From Luteibacter aegosomatissinici (lineage in GTDB: Bacteria; Pseudomonadota; Gammaproteobacteria; Xanthomonadales; Rhodanobacteraceae): 64,000 bases of DNA. The translations under genes and the position numbers were made by a program. This document shows, one piece after another, positions 43,203 to 51,913 of the stretch (within the stretch, counting starts at the first letter, position 1; every line of letters begins with the position of its first letter). Under the pieces are notes generated by a model. That model worked only from the letters and a program-made list of their open reading frames with translations, was not told the DNA's origin and made no database searches. The stretch is from NCBI RefSeq assembly GCF_023078495.1, contig NZ_CP095742.1, positions 4,612,501 to 4,676,500 on the forward strand. The letters run 5' to 3'.

Positions 43203-43755
43203 CGTCGCGGTGGTAACGATCACAGGTCACAAGGTGGTCGTTAACCATGCCAGCCGACTGCATGACGCCATAGCAGATGGCCGTACCGGCAAACTGGAAG
43301 CCACGGCGCTGCAACTCCGCGCTCATTTCATCCGATAGATCCGAACGCATGGGCACATCGGCGGGAACACCGTGCGCGTTGATGACGGGCTCGCCCTGGG
43401 TGAACGACCACAGCAGCGTGGCCAGCGATTCCCCTCTTTTCGCCATGGCCAGCGCGATGCGCGCATTCGCCCGTACCGAGGCCACCTTGAGCCGGTGGCG
43501 GATGATGCCGCGGTTGACCGCTACCGATGCGAGCTCGTCGTCGTCCATGGCCGCGATGCGCTCGATATCGAACTGATGGAACAGCTCCCGGTAAGCCGCT
43601 CGCTTACCCAGTACCGTGCGCCAGGCCAAGCCAGCCTGCGCACCTTTCAATGCCAGAAGTTCGAAAAGCTGGCGATCGTCGCGGACGATCCTGCCCCATT
43701 CGTTATCGTGCCACTCGCGCTCGATGTCGCTGTGGTCGGCCCAGGAACAACGCAT
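43195..43755 (-). CDS. tag: DNA-3-methyladenine glycosylase I
   Basis: Removes 3-methyladenine from alkylated DNA. The ATG at 43755 with GAGGTGG upstream gives 186 aa, the family size; the open frame extends to 43878 without a ribosome site. MRCSWA, YHDNEWG-like WHDNEWGRI, FELLALKGAQAGLAW and the C-terminal FAGTAICYGVMQSAGMVNDHLVTCDRYH match Tag, including zinc-binding Cys and His residues at both ends. Confidence 0.94.
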   Translation of the reverse strand: MRCSWADHSDIEREWHDNEWGRIVRDDRQLFELLALKGAQAGLAWRTVLGKRAAYRELFHQFDIERIAAMDDDELASVAVNRGIIRHRLKVASVRANARIALAMAKRGESLATLLWSFTQGEPVINAHGVPADVPMRSDLSDEMSAELQRRGFQFAGTAICYGVMQSAGMVNDHLVTCDRYHRDVT

Positions 43756-43883
43756 GTTCCACCTCGTCGTCGCGGAAGGAACGACTAGGTTAGGAACCGC
43801 GCATCGTTCATGCTGTCCGTAGCGCCCGGCAGATGAGGTGGGCGCTTGCGATGACGATGCAGCGAGCGAAGCCTGCACGCCGC

Positions 43884-43919
43884 GCGGGCGAAGCCGACGC
43901 CGCGCGAGGCGTCGCCCGC
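43884..43919. terminator. GC-rich hairpin after the dehydratase gene
   Basis: gcgggc...gacgcc (43884-43901) pairs with ggcgtcgcccgc (43908-43919), with a six-base bulge on one side. It lies 11 bases beyond the stop of the leftward dehydratase gene. No T-tract. Confidence 0.4.
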
Positions 43920-43929
43920 GTAGCTGTGC

Positions 43930-44874
43930 CTACCAGGGCAAGGCGTCGAGATCGACGTTGCCCCCGGTGATCACCGCCCCGATCGTGCGGCCCACGAACC
44001 GATCGGGATAGCGCGACAGCGCTGCCAGTGTCGTGGCACTGGAAGGCTCCACGATGACGCGCAGCTCGGACCAGAGCAGGCGCATGGCGGCAATCACTTC
44101 CTCGTCACTGACGCGCAGCACGCGCACCTGGTGATCGCGCAGGGCGTGGAAATTCGGCTCGCCGATGAGTGTGCGCAGCCCATCGCAAATCGTATCGGGC
44201 GTGAAAGGACCGACGCGCTCATCCGCTTCGAGCGAACGAGCGGCGTCGTCGGCGCCTTCCGGCTCCGCGCCAAAGAGCGCCAGGCCGGGATCGACACCGT
44301 GCGCCGCGATCGAACAACCCGCTGCCAGCCCGCCGCCACCGACGGGGAACAAGATCGTATCGATCTCCGGCGCCTGCCGGAGCAGCTCGGGCACGAGCGT
44401 GCCCTGCCCCGCCATGACACGCGCATCGGCGTAGGGGTGCACCAGGTTCGCACCCGTCGCTGCCATGACCTCGGCGGCCTTCGCCTCGCGTGCCGCCGTG
44501 GTCGCGGCGCAGCGGTGAATGGTGGCACCGGCCGCGATGATCGCATCTACCTTGGCTTTCACCGCACCTTCGGGAACCACGACGTGCGCCGGGATGCCGC
44601 GCGTACGCGCCGCCATGGCCAACGCATTGCCATGGTTCCCCGATGAATGGGTCACGACCCCACGGGCCGCGTCTTCGTCGGAGAGTGACCACACCGCGTT
44701 GGTAGCACCGCGAAACTTGAATGCACCGCCTCGCTGCAGGTTTTCGCACTTGAACCAGACCGATGCACCCGTACGCGCATCGATCAGGTCGCTGCGCAGG
44801 ACGGGCGTCACCCGCGCATGCGGGGCGATACGCGCCGCCGCATCACGCACTTCGGCGTACGACGGCAGTGTCAC
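43930..44874 (-). CDS. PLP-dependent threonine/hydroxyaspartate dehydratase or serine racemase-like enzyme
   Basis: 314 aa from the GTG at 44874, which overlaps the stop of the upstream epimerase gene (GTGA); the frame runs seven codons further. Fold type II PLP enzyme: FKCENLQRGGAFKFRGA with Schiff-base Lys53, THSSGNHGNALA as phosphate loop, VGGGGLAAG and ITGGNVD. The short length and lack of a C-terminal ACT domain separate it from biosynthetic IlvA and place it near threo-3-hydroxyaspartate dehydratase, serine racemase and catabolic threonine dehydratase. Since the leu-ilv operon has no ilvA, this gene is a candidate source of 2-oxobutanoate, but that is inference. Confidence 0.83.
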   Translation of the reverse strand: MTLPSYAEVRDAAARIAPHARVTPVLRSDLIDARTGASVWFKCENLQRGGAFKFRGATNAVWSLSDEDAARGVVTHSSGNHGNALAMAARTRGIPAHVVVPEGAVKAKVDAIIAAGATIHRCAATTAAREAKAAEVMAATGANLVHPYADARVMAGQGTLVPELLRQAPEIDTILFPVGGGGLAAGCSIAAHGVDPGLALFGAEPEGADDAARSLEADERVGPFTPDTICDGLRTLIGEPNFHALRDHQVRVLRVSDEEVIAAMRLLWSELRVIVEPSSATTLAALSRYPDRFVGRTIGAVITGGNVDLDALPW

Positions 44875-45875
44875 GCGGTGAACTCCACGCCACAAACGAA
44901 GCGGCGCTCCTCACCGGGTGCCAGCTTCAACGCCGCCGCACAATCGTCACGGTTGAACGCGTCGGGGATGGATTCCATCGGTTCCAGCGCGACCGATTTA
45001 CGTGGATCGCGCTCGTTCGTATCCGACGTGAATACGAGCATGACGCCGCGTTCCTGCCATACGGCCAGCCCAGTACCCGTCTTGGGATCCCGCAAGTGCG
45101 TACGCGCCTTGCCGTCGTCATCCACCTGCAGGTCCGCATACGTGTTGTTCAGCGGCGTGGCGCCGATGCTGCGACGCTGGCGGAAATCGAGCGAGGCATC
45201 CGCGTCGTTGATGGATTGCCACGCGGCTGGGCCCGGGACAGGAATGAAATCCTCGCCGGCGACGATGACGGTCTCGGCGGGCACCTGCAGTTCCCAGGTA
45301 TCGATCGGGTTATCCGAAAGGCGGAAGTACGGGTGCCAGCCGAAGAACGTGGGCGCGGCATGCTCGCCCACATTGCGAGTAACGGTTTCCAGCGCCAGCC
45401 CACGGGCATCCAGCGTGAAGGTGACGCTGAAATCGAGCGCGAACGGGTAACCCGGGTGCACGCCGGGTCGGATGGCTTTGGTTGCAAACGTTACGGTCGC
45501 CGCGTCCTCACCTGCCTGTTCGTTCACGATGTCGAACATTTCGCCGCGCAGGAAGCCGTGCCGGATGGCGCGATCCGCGCCCACCGCACCCGGCTGCAAG
45601 TCGTAGGATGTTCCTTCAAACGAGTAGCTTGCGTTATTAATGCGGTTGGCGAACGGCGCCATGATCGCAAAGCGGGAACCCTTGTGCGGCACCAGCTCCT
45701 GTTCGTTAAGGAAAGCGTCGGCGATATTCCGCTCACCGCCCTCGGCCGGGATGGCTATCGAGACGACCGTCGCACCGCGGCGTGCGATGTGAATCTCGCG
45801 TTTCGTTGCGCTATCGCGGAGGACAACCAGTTCCTGTGCGCCCATGGAAGAGCGCGTCACGGCAAAACGGGACAT
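44871..45875 (-). CDS. Aldose 1-epimerase family protein
   Basis: 334 aa. The galactose mutarotase fold is indicated by FAIMAPFANRINNASYSFEG (substrate Arg/Asn), the DRAIRHGFLRGEMFD His, GWHPYFRLSD with catalytic His, and a C-terminal Glu within ALEPMESIPDAFN. It interconverts sugar anomers in the cytoplasm; no signal peptide is present. AGGAACC lies before the ATG. It heads a two-gene unit with the dehydratase and is divergent from pepN across 71 bases. Confidence 0.86.
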   Translation of the reverse strand: MSRFAVTRSSMGAQELVVLRDSATKREIHIARRGATVVSIAIPAEGGERNIADAFLNEQELVPHKGSRFAIMAPFANRINNASYSFEGTSYDLQPGAVGADRAIRHGFLRGEMFDIVNEQAGEDAATVTFATKAIRPGVHPGYPFALDFSVTFTLDARGLALETVTRNVGEHAAPTFFGWHPYFRLSDNPIDTWELQVPAETVIVAGEDFIPVPGPAAWQSINDADASLDFRQRRSIGATPLNNTYADLQVDDDGKARTHLRDPKTGTGLAVWQERGVMLVFTSDTNERDPRKSVALEPMESIPDAFNRDDCAAALKLAPGEERRFVCGVEFTA

Positions 45876-45946
45876 CGGAGGGTTCCTTTTGGCAGATCTG
45901 CCCGCATGTTAGCCTGCCAGAGCCCGCACCACGACTACCTGACGCC

Positions 45947-48595
45947 ATGAGCGACCGATCCGACGCCCCCACTACCGTTATCCGCCTGGCCGATTACCGC
46001 CCGCCCGCATGGACGGTTGAGCACGTCGCGCTGGCGTTCGACCTGGGCATCGACCGCACGGAAGTGCTGGCCACGCTCGAGTTGGTGCGCCAGGCCGATG
46101 AGCCTATCCGTCTGCACGGCGAAGGCCTCGAGTTGTTATCGCTGAGCATCGATGGCCGCACACTCGGTGATGGCGAGTACATCCTCGCCCAGGGCGTGCT
46201 CGAGGTAGGGGTCGAAGGCGATCGCTGCACGCTGACCACGCGCGTCGCCCTGCGCCCGGCGGAAAATACCGCCTTCGAGGGCCTGTATCTTTCCGGTAGC
46301 CGCGACAAGGGCTTCCTGCTGACGCAATGCGAAGCGGAAGGCTTTCGGCACATCACGTTCTACCCCGATCGTCCCGATGTGCTTTCGAAATACACGGTGA
46401 CGCTGCGCGCGGATAAGTCGCGCTTTCCCGTGCTGCTGGCAGGCGGCAATCCCGATGGCGCGGGCGACCTGCCCGATGGCCGCCACTGGGCACGCTTTGT
46501 CGATCCACACCCGAAGCCGAGCTATCTGTTCGCCCTGGTGGCCGGCCGCCTCGAGCGCATCAGCCAGGATTACACGACGGCCGATGGCCGCAAGGTGGGC
46601 CTGCATATCTGGGCCGAAGCCGATGTCATCGATCGCTGCGACTACGCGATGGATTCCCTCGTGCGCTCCATGCGCTGGGATGAACAGGCGTATGGGCGCA
46701 ACTATGACCTGGATGTGTTCCACGTCGTCGCCACGCACGATTTCAACATGGGCGCGATGGAGAACAAGGGCCTCAACATCTTCAACGCGAAGTACCTGCT
46801 GGCCGATCCGGATTCCAGCACCGATGACGAATACCGCCATGTCGAAGCGGTCGTCGCCCATGAGTACTTCCATAACTGGAGCGGCAACCGTGTCACCTGC
46901 CGCGACTGGTTCCAGCTCAGCCTGAAGGAAGGCCTCACGGTGTTCCGCGAGCAGAGTTTTTCCGCCGACATGAACTCGGCCCCGCTGAAGCGGATCGAGG
47001 ACGTGGCCCTGCTCCGCCGCGCACAGTTTCCCGAGGATGCTGGCCCGCTGTCTCACCCCGTGCGCCCCTCGCAATACTCGGAGATCAATAACTTCTACAC
47101 AGCCACCGTGTATGAAAAGGGCGCCGAACTCGTGCGCATGATCGCGGGCCATCTCGGCAAGGATGGTTTTCGCAAGGGCATGGATCTCTACTTCCAGCGC
47201 CACGACGGCCAGGCGGCGACGATCGAGGATTACCTGAAGGCGCTGGGCGATGCCAATGACGTGGACCTGTCCACCTACCTGGCCTGGTACGGCCAGGCAG
47301 GCACGCCGCGGCTGAGCGCCGAGGGCCGCTACGAAGCTGACAAGCGGCGCTATCGCCTGCTGTTGCGCCAGCGCACACCAGCCAGCGCGGGGCAGCCGAA
47401 CAAGCAGGCCCTGCCTGTGCCGGTACGCCTCTCGTTGTTCGATTCCCATGGCACGGCCATGCCGCTACGCATGGAAGGCGAGACCGCGGCCGGCGCCAGC
47501 GAACGCACGATCGTACTTGCGGGCGCCGAGCAGGCGTTCGTGTTCGAAGACATGGCATCGCCGCCCGTTCCGTCGCTGCTGCGCGGGTTCTCCGCGCCGG
47601 TGATCCTGGAGTGCGAATACGCGCCCGCGGAACTGGCCCTGCTGCTACGCCATGATGCGGATGGCTTCAACCGTTGGGATGCCGGCCAGCAGCTGGCCGG
47701 CCTGGCGTATGACGAATACCGCGACGGCCATACCGCGGGGCCCGCTGTCACGGCGTGGGCCTCGGCGTTGGCAGGGCTGTTTGGCGACGCGAGCATCGAT
47801 GACGCGTTGCTGGCTGAGCTGCTGACACCCCCGGGTGAGATCGAACTCGTGGAACGGCAACCGGAGCGCGATCCGGAGCGGATCCGCGCCGTTCGCCAGG
47901 GCTTGCTGCGCGTATTGGCGCAGGCGATCGGGCCGGATGCGTTGCGAGACCGTTACCGTGCATTGCAGGCGCAGGCCAGTGCGGACCTCGATGCCGCCAG
48001 CCAGGCACGCCGCCAACTGAAGCGGCGCGTGCTCGATCTGCTTGCCCTGGCCGATAAGCCGGGCGCGGTCGCACTGGCCCAGGCCCAGTACGACCAGTCA
48101 CCCTCCATGACGGATCGACTGGCCGCCCTCACCACGCTGGCGATCAGCGACGCAGGCGCGGCCGAGGCGCCGCTCGCACATTTCCGCGAGCGCTACGACG
48201 GCAACGCCCTGGCGCTCGACAAATGGTTCGCTGCCCAGGCACAGCTGCCCGGCGAGGCCGCGCTGCTCCGGGTCCAGGCACTGGAGCGCGACGATGCGTT
48301 TACCCTGAAGAACCCCAACCGCGTGCAGGCGCTGCTCGGCACCTTCGCACGGGCGAACCCCACGGGGTTCCACCGAGCGGATGGCGCGGCGTACCGCTGG
48401 CTGGCCGATCGCCTGGTCGCGATCGATGCGCTGAACCCACAGGTCGCCGCGCGGGTCGCGACCGCGTTCAACGGGTGGAAACGCCTTGAGCCGGCACGGC
48501 GCGAGGCGGCGCATGCGGTGGTCGCGGAACTGGCCGCACGGAAAGATCTGTCGCGCGACCTCACCGATATTCTGGCTCGCGTTGCCTTAGGGTGA
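45947..48595 (+). CDS. pepN: Aminopeptidase N (M1 family)
   Basis: Zinc aminopeptidase of broad specificity, cytoplasmic. The ATG at 45947 gives 882 aa, near the 870 aa of Escherichia coli PepN; the frame extends upstream into the epimerase gene region without support. GAMENKGLNIFN (269 on) binds the peptide N-terminus. HEYFHNWSGNRV with His305, Glu306 and His309, plus the Glu in KEGLTVFRE about 19 residues later, form the HEXXH-x18-E zinc site. C-terminal helical repeats follow. No clear Shine-Dalgarno. Confidence 0.95.
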   Translation: MSDRSDAPTTVIRLADYRPPAWTVEHVALAFDLGIDRTEVLATLELVRQADEPIRLHGEGLELLSLSIDGRTLGDGEYILAQGVLEVGVEGDRCTLTTRVALRPAENTAFEGLYLSGSRDKGFLLTQCEAEGFRHITFYPDRPDVLSKYTVTLRADKSRFPVLLAGGNPDGAGDLPDGRHWARFVDPHPKPSYLFALVAGRLERISQDYTTADGRKVGLHIWAEADVIDRCDYAMDSLVRSMRWDEQAYGRNYDLDVFHVVATHDFNMGAMENKGLNIFNAKYLLADPDSSTDDEYRHVEAVVAHEYFHNWSGNRVTCRDWFQLSLKEGLTVFREQSFSADMNSAPLKRIEDVALLRRAQFPEDAGPLSHPVRPSQYSEINNFYTATVYEKGAELVRMIAGHLGKDGFRKGMDLYFQRHDGQAATIEDYLKALGDANDVDLSTYLAWYGQAGTPRLSAEGRYEADKRRYRLLLRQRTPASAGQPNKQALPVPVRLSLFDSHGTAMPLRMEGETAAGASERTIVLAGAEQAFVFEDMASPPVPSLLRGFSAPVILECEYAPAELALLLRHDADGFNRWDAGQQLAGLAYDEYRDGHTAGPAVTAWASALAGLFGDASIDDALLAELLTPPGEIELVERQPERDPERIRAVRQGLLRVLAQAIGPDALRDRYRALQAQASADLDAASQARRQLKRRVLDLLALADKPGAVALAQAQYDQSPSMTDRLAALTTLAISDAGAAEAPLAHFRERYDGNALALDKWFAAQAQLPGEAALLRVQALERDDAFTLKNPNRVQALLGTFARANPTGFHRADGAAYRWLADRLVAIDALNPQVAARVATAFNGWKRLEPARREAAHAVVAELAARKDLSRDLTDILARVALG

Positions 48596-48604
48596 CGCGA
48601 TTAT

Positions 48605-49084
48605 CAAAAACTGACGCTCAGCGTCACCAATTGCCGAAATAGAGCCGTTCGTTGACAAAAAAGTCACACACGGTTCATCGGAACAGAGTATGTTGGCTCC
48701 AACGAAGAAAGCCGCGGCAGGGGCCGCGGCTATTCGTGCCAATCACTTCGGTTTCTGGCGCCCAGCAGCACGGTCATCCTGGATTCCCCCTGTTCCTGAG
48801 ACCGCTGGGCGCCAGATCTCATTCTTGAACCGAATGGGGCATCCTTGCCCACATCCCGCTTCCTTCCCCCGGCACACGATCAAGCCCCTGTCGCTCGATC
48901 TCGGCGCGCGTATGTCGCGCAGCGTCTGCCCGGTGGAAGTGCGCTGTAAGTCAAGCAGCATCCGTGCCAACTGCGTCCGATTTTGTGTAGGAAGCCTGGT
49001 GGACCTCCGGCGTTTACCGGGGCACCGGGCAGCCCCAACTGGCGCTAAAATAACCAACCCGGCCTTTTGCCCGCGATCCTCCCG
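48605..49084 (-). ncRNA. Non-coding stretch with hairpins: candidate structured RNA on the minus strand
   Basis: A 489-base gap between pepN and mnmG with no convincing protein. tgacgc-tca-gcgtca (48612-48626) and agccgcggc-aggg-gccgcggct (48710-48731) are each followed by a T-rich run only when read leftwards (GTTTTTG and TTTCTT), so both look like minus-strand terminators. Just upstream on that strand, a perfect 12-bp stem (48755-48766 with 48804-48815) encloses an inner cggtc/gaccg stem, and a small tgggc/gccca hairpin follows. This fits an unannotated minus-strand RNA of a few hundred bases. Its 5' end and promoter are unclear. I could not match it to 6S, tmRNA, SRP RNA or RNase P RNA. 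Confidence 0.35.
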
Positions 49085-50959
49085 ATGATTTATCCAGAAA
49101 CCTACGACGTGATCGTGGTCGGTGGCGGCCATGCCGGCACCGAGGCCGCGCTGGCCGCCGCCCGCGTGGGCGCGCGCACGCTGCTGCTCAGCCACAACAT
49201 CGAAACCATCGGGCAGATGAGCTGCAATCCCGCCATCGGCGGCATCGGCAAGGGCCATCTGGTGAAGGAGATCGACGCGCTGGGCGGGGCCATGGGCCGC
49301 GCGGCCGATCTGGCCGGTATCCAGTGGCGCACGCTCAATGCGTCCAAGGGTCCCGCCGTGCGCGCGACGCGCTGCCAGGCCGATCGCGCGCTGTACAAGG
49401 CGGCCATCCGCCACATCGTGGAAACCCAGCCCAACCTCAGCCTGTTCCAGCAAGCCGTCGACGACCTGCTGCTGGAGAACGGCAAAGTGGTGGGCGTTCG
49501 CACGCAGATGGGCCTGGATTTCCACGCGCCTGCCGTCGTGCTCACCGCAGGGACGTTCCTGGCCGGCAAGATCCATATCGGCCCGGCGCAATACGCCGGC
49601 GGCCGTGCGGGCGACCCGCCCGCCTCCACGCTTGCTGCAAAACTGCGCGAGCTACCGGTGGCCGCCGATCGCCTCAAGACGGGGACGCCGCCGCGCATCG
49701 ACAGCCGCAGCATCAACTACGCCGTGCTCGAGGAACAGGCCGGCGACAACCCGATGCCGCACTTCTCGTTCATGGGTTCGGCGGCGGATCACCCGCGCCA
49801 GGTGAGCTGCTGGATCACCCACACCACCGAAGCCACCCACGACCTGATCCGCGGCTCGCTGGATCGCTCGCCGTTGTACAGCGGCCAGATCGAAGGCGTG
49901 GGCCCACGCTACTGTCCGTCCATCGAAGACAAGGTGGTGCGCTTCGCCGACAAGCTTTCGCACCAGATCTTCGTGGAACCCGAAGGCCTGGATACGTTCG
50001 AGATCTACCCGAACGGTATTTCCACCTCGCTGCCGTTCGATGTGCAGCATGCGCTCGTACGCTCCATTCCCGGTTTCGAAAACGCGCATATCACGCGGCC
50101 GGGCTACGCCATCGAATACGACTACTTCGACCCGCGCGGCCTGCATCCCTGGCTCGAAACGAAGGGTATCCCCGGCCTCTATTTCGCCGGCCAGATCAAT
50201 GGCACCACCGGTTATGAAGAAGCCGGTGCACAAGGCCTCATCGCCGGCATGAACGCCGCGCTCGCCGTGCGTGGCGAGACGCCGTGGTATCCGCGCCGCG
50301 ATGAAGCGTATGTGGGCGTATTGATCGACGACCTGACCACCAATGGCACGATCGAGCCGTACCGCATGTTCACATCGCGGGCGGAGTACCGCCTGCACCT
50401 GCGCGAAGACAATGCCGACCTGCGCCTGACTGCGGAAGGTTATGCGCGCGGCGTGGTACCCGAAGCACGCTTCCGCCGGCTGGAAGAAAAGCGCGAAGCC
50501 GCCGAGAAGGAAACCGCTCGCCTGCGCGGCCTGTGGGCGGCACCGACCAACACCCTGGGTGCAGCCGTGGAGCGCTCGCTCGGCATCGCGGTGAGCCGCG
50601 AGACGCATGCACTCGACCTGCTGCGCCGCCCGGAGCTGGATTACGCCGCGCTGATGGCCGTGCCCGAACTGGGGCCGGCCGTGGCCGATGCGGAGGTGGC
50701 GACCCAGGTGGAGGTGCAGGCGAAGTATTCCGGCTACCTCGAGCGCCAGCGTGAGGAGATCGAGCGCCAGCGCCGCCACGAAGCCACGGCCATCCCGGGC
50801 GATTTCGATTACGACCGGGTCCGCGGCCTGTCGGCCGAGGTCATGACCAAGCTGAAGCGCTCCCTGCCTGCCACGATCGGCCAGGCCTCGCGCATCAGCG
50901 GTGTCACCCCCGCCGCCATTTCGTTGCTACTGGTCCACCTGAAGCGCCGGGCCGCCTGA
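49085..50959 (+). CDS. mnmG: tRNA uridine-5-carboxymethylaminomethyl modification enzyme, FAD subunit
   Basis: With MnmE modifies U34 of several tRNAs. 624 aa from the ATG at 49085, matching family length. [21 protein letters not shown] is the FAD motif, [22 protein letters not shown] the first signature, [15 protein letters not shown] the second, and [25 protein letters not shown] [17 protein letters not shown] the FAD-binding end. The C-terminal helical domain ([35 protein letters not shown]) binds MnmE. A possible -10 TAAAAT lies at 49046. In many genomes mnmG sits by parA/rsmG near oriC; those genes are not here. Confidence 0.96.
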   Translation: MIYPETYDVIVVGGGHAGTEAALAAARVGARTLLLSHNIETIGQMSCNPAIGGIGKGHLVKEIDALGGAMGRAADLAGIQWRTLNASKGPAVRATRCQADRALYKAAIRHIVETQPNLSLFQQAVDDLLLENGKVVGVRTQMGLDFHAPAVVLTAGTFLAGKIHIGPAQYAGGRAGDPPASTLAAKLRELPVAADRLKTGTPPRIDSRSINYAVLEEQAGDNPMPHFSFMGSAADHPRQVSCWITHTTEATHDLIRGSLDRSPLYSGQIEGVGPRYCPSIEDKVVRFADKLSHQIFVEPEGLDTFEIYPNGISTSLPFDVQHALVRSIPGFENAHITRPGYAIEYDYFDPRGLHPWLETKGIPGLYFAGQINGTTGYEEAGAQGLIAGMNAALAVRGETPWYPRRDEAYVGVLIDDLTTNGTIEPYRMFTSRAEYRLHLREDNADLRLTAEGYARGVVPEARFRRLEEKREAAEKETARLRGLWAAPTNTLGAAVERSLGIAVSRETHALDLLRRPELDYAALMAVPELGPAVADAEVATQVEVQAKYSGYLERQREEIERQRRHEATAIPGDFDYDRVRGLSAEVMTKLKRSLPATIGQASRISGVTPAAISLLLVHLKRRAA

Positions 50960-51031
50960 CCTCTGGCCCTCGGCGGGCTGGCAGGCATCTGGCATCATCC
51001 GGGGCAGTTAGCGACTTACGGATGACACACC

Positions 51032-51817
51032 ATGCAAGTCTGGATCGGACGGAACGGCGAACGCTTCGGCCCCTACCCCGATGACGAGATCCGCCAGTGG
51101 CTGCGGGATGGCACCTGCCGTCCCGAGGAGCTCGGCTGGTACGAGGGCATGACCGACTGGCGGCCGCTGGGCGAGTTGTTCCCGGAAGACCGCCCTGCCA
51201 CCCCGCCACCGGGCGCCACGCCGCCGCCCCCTCCGCCGCGCGAGCAGCCGTTCATGGGCATCACCGAAAACACGGTGGCGCCGGAGTACGCGGGTTTCTG
51301 GCTGCGCTTCGGCGCGTGGGTGATCGATTACATCCTGATCACCATCCCCTCGACGTTCATCGCCATGGCGATGGGCTTCCAGCACGCCATCACCACCTTC
51401 TTCGCGCAGATGGAAACCAACCAGAGCGCGGCGATGACGGCCTACCTGGACGAGGTGCGCCCCATCGCCTATGTGGTGCTGCTGATCGGCTTCGTTTACT
51501 ACGTTCTGTTCGAGTCCTCGAAGTGGCAGGCCACGCCCGGAAAGCTCGCCGTGGGCATCCGGGTCACCGACACGGCCGGCCAGCGCCTCACCCCGGGCCG
51601 TGCCGCCGGGCGCAACCTCATCCGCCTGGCCAATGCGGTGCCGTTCCTGTCGATCCTGCCCCTGGTGTTCTACATCACCGCGGCCTTCTCGGAGCGCAAG
51701 CAGGGCATCCATGACATGCTCGCCGGCACCTACGTGCTCACCGGCCGCGCCGATTCCGCTACCGCGCCCACGCCGCGCAGTGGCCCGTCCCGCCCCACGG
51801 GTAGCTTCGACGCCTGA
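51032..51817 (+). CDS. GYF_2-RDD membrane protein
   Basis: 261 aa with two parts. Residues 1-50 (MQVWIGRNGERFGPYPDDEI...GMTDWRPLGEL) are a GYF_2 (DUF4339) domain, a small protein-protein interaction module. After a proline-rich linker (PPPGATPPPPPP) comes an RDD domain with membrane helices: YAGFWLRFGAWVIDYILI with the Arg and Asp that name the family, an ESSKWQATPGKLAVGIRVTD loop, and further helices. RDD proteins have been linked to ion or solute transport, but function here is unknown. It lies 72 bases after mnmG in the same direction. Confidence 0.9.
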   Translation: MQVWIGRNGERFGPYPDDEIRQWLRDGTCRPEELGWYEGMTDWRPLGELFPEDRPATPPPGATPPPPPPREQPFMGITENTVAPEYAGFWLRFGAWVIDYILITIPSTFIAMAMGFQHAITTFFAQMETNQSAAMTAYLDEVRPIAYVVLLIGFVYYVLFESSKWQATPGKLAVGIRVTDTAGQRLTPGRAAGRNLIRLANAVPFLSILPLVFYITAAFSERKQGIHDMLAGTYVLTGRADSATAPTPRSGPSRPTGSFDA

Positions 51818-51913
51818 CCCACCGGCCGGCCGCTCCGGCGGCCGGCCTGCCCTGCTTGCTATCATCGGCGGCCCGGCCCTCGTTTCGGCCGGCTGAGCTA
51901 GCACAGGAAAGAC

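Noticed and set aside
48755-48815. 6S RNA, SRP RNA, tmRNA or RNase P RNA in the pepN-mnmG gap
   Set aside because: None of the conserved core sequences of these RNAs could be recognised on either strand.
48690-49088. 132-codon plus-strand open frame between pepN and mnmG
   Set aside because: Begins inside hairpin DNA, lacks a ribosome site, has no domain, and its tail runs into the mnmG start; treated as non-coding.
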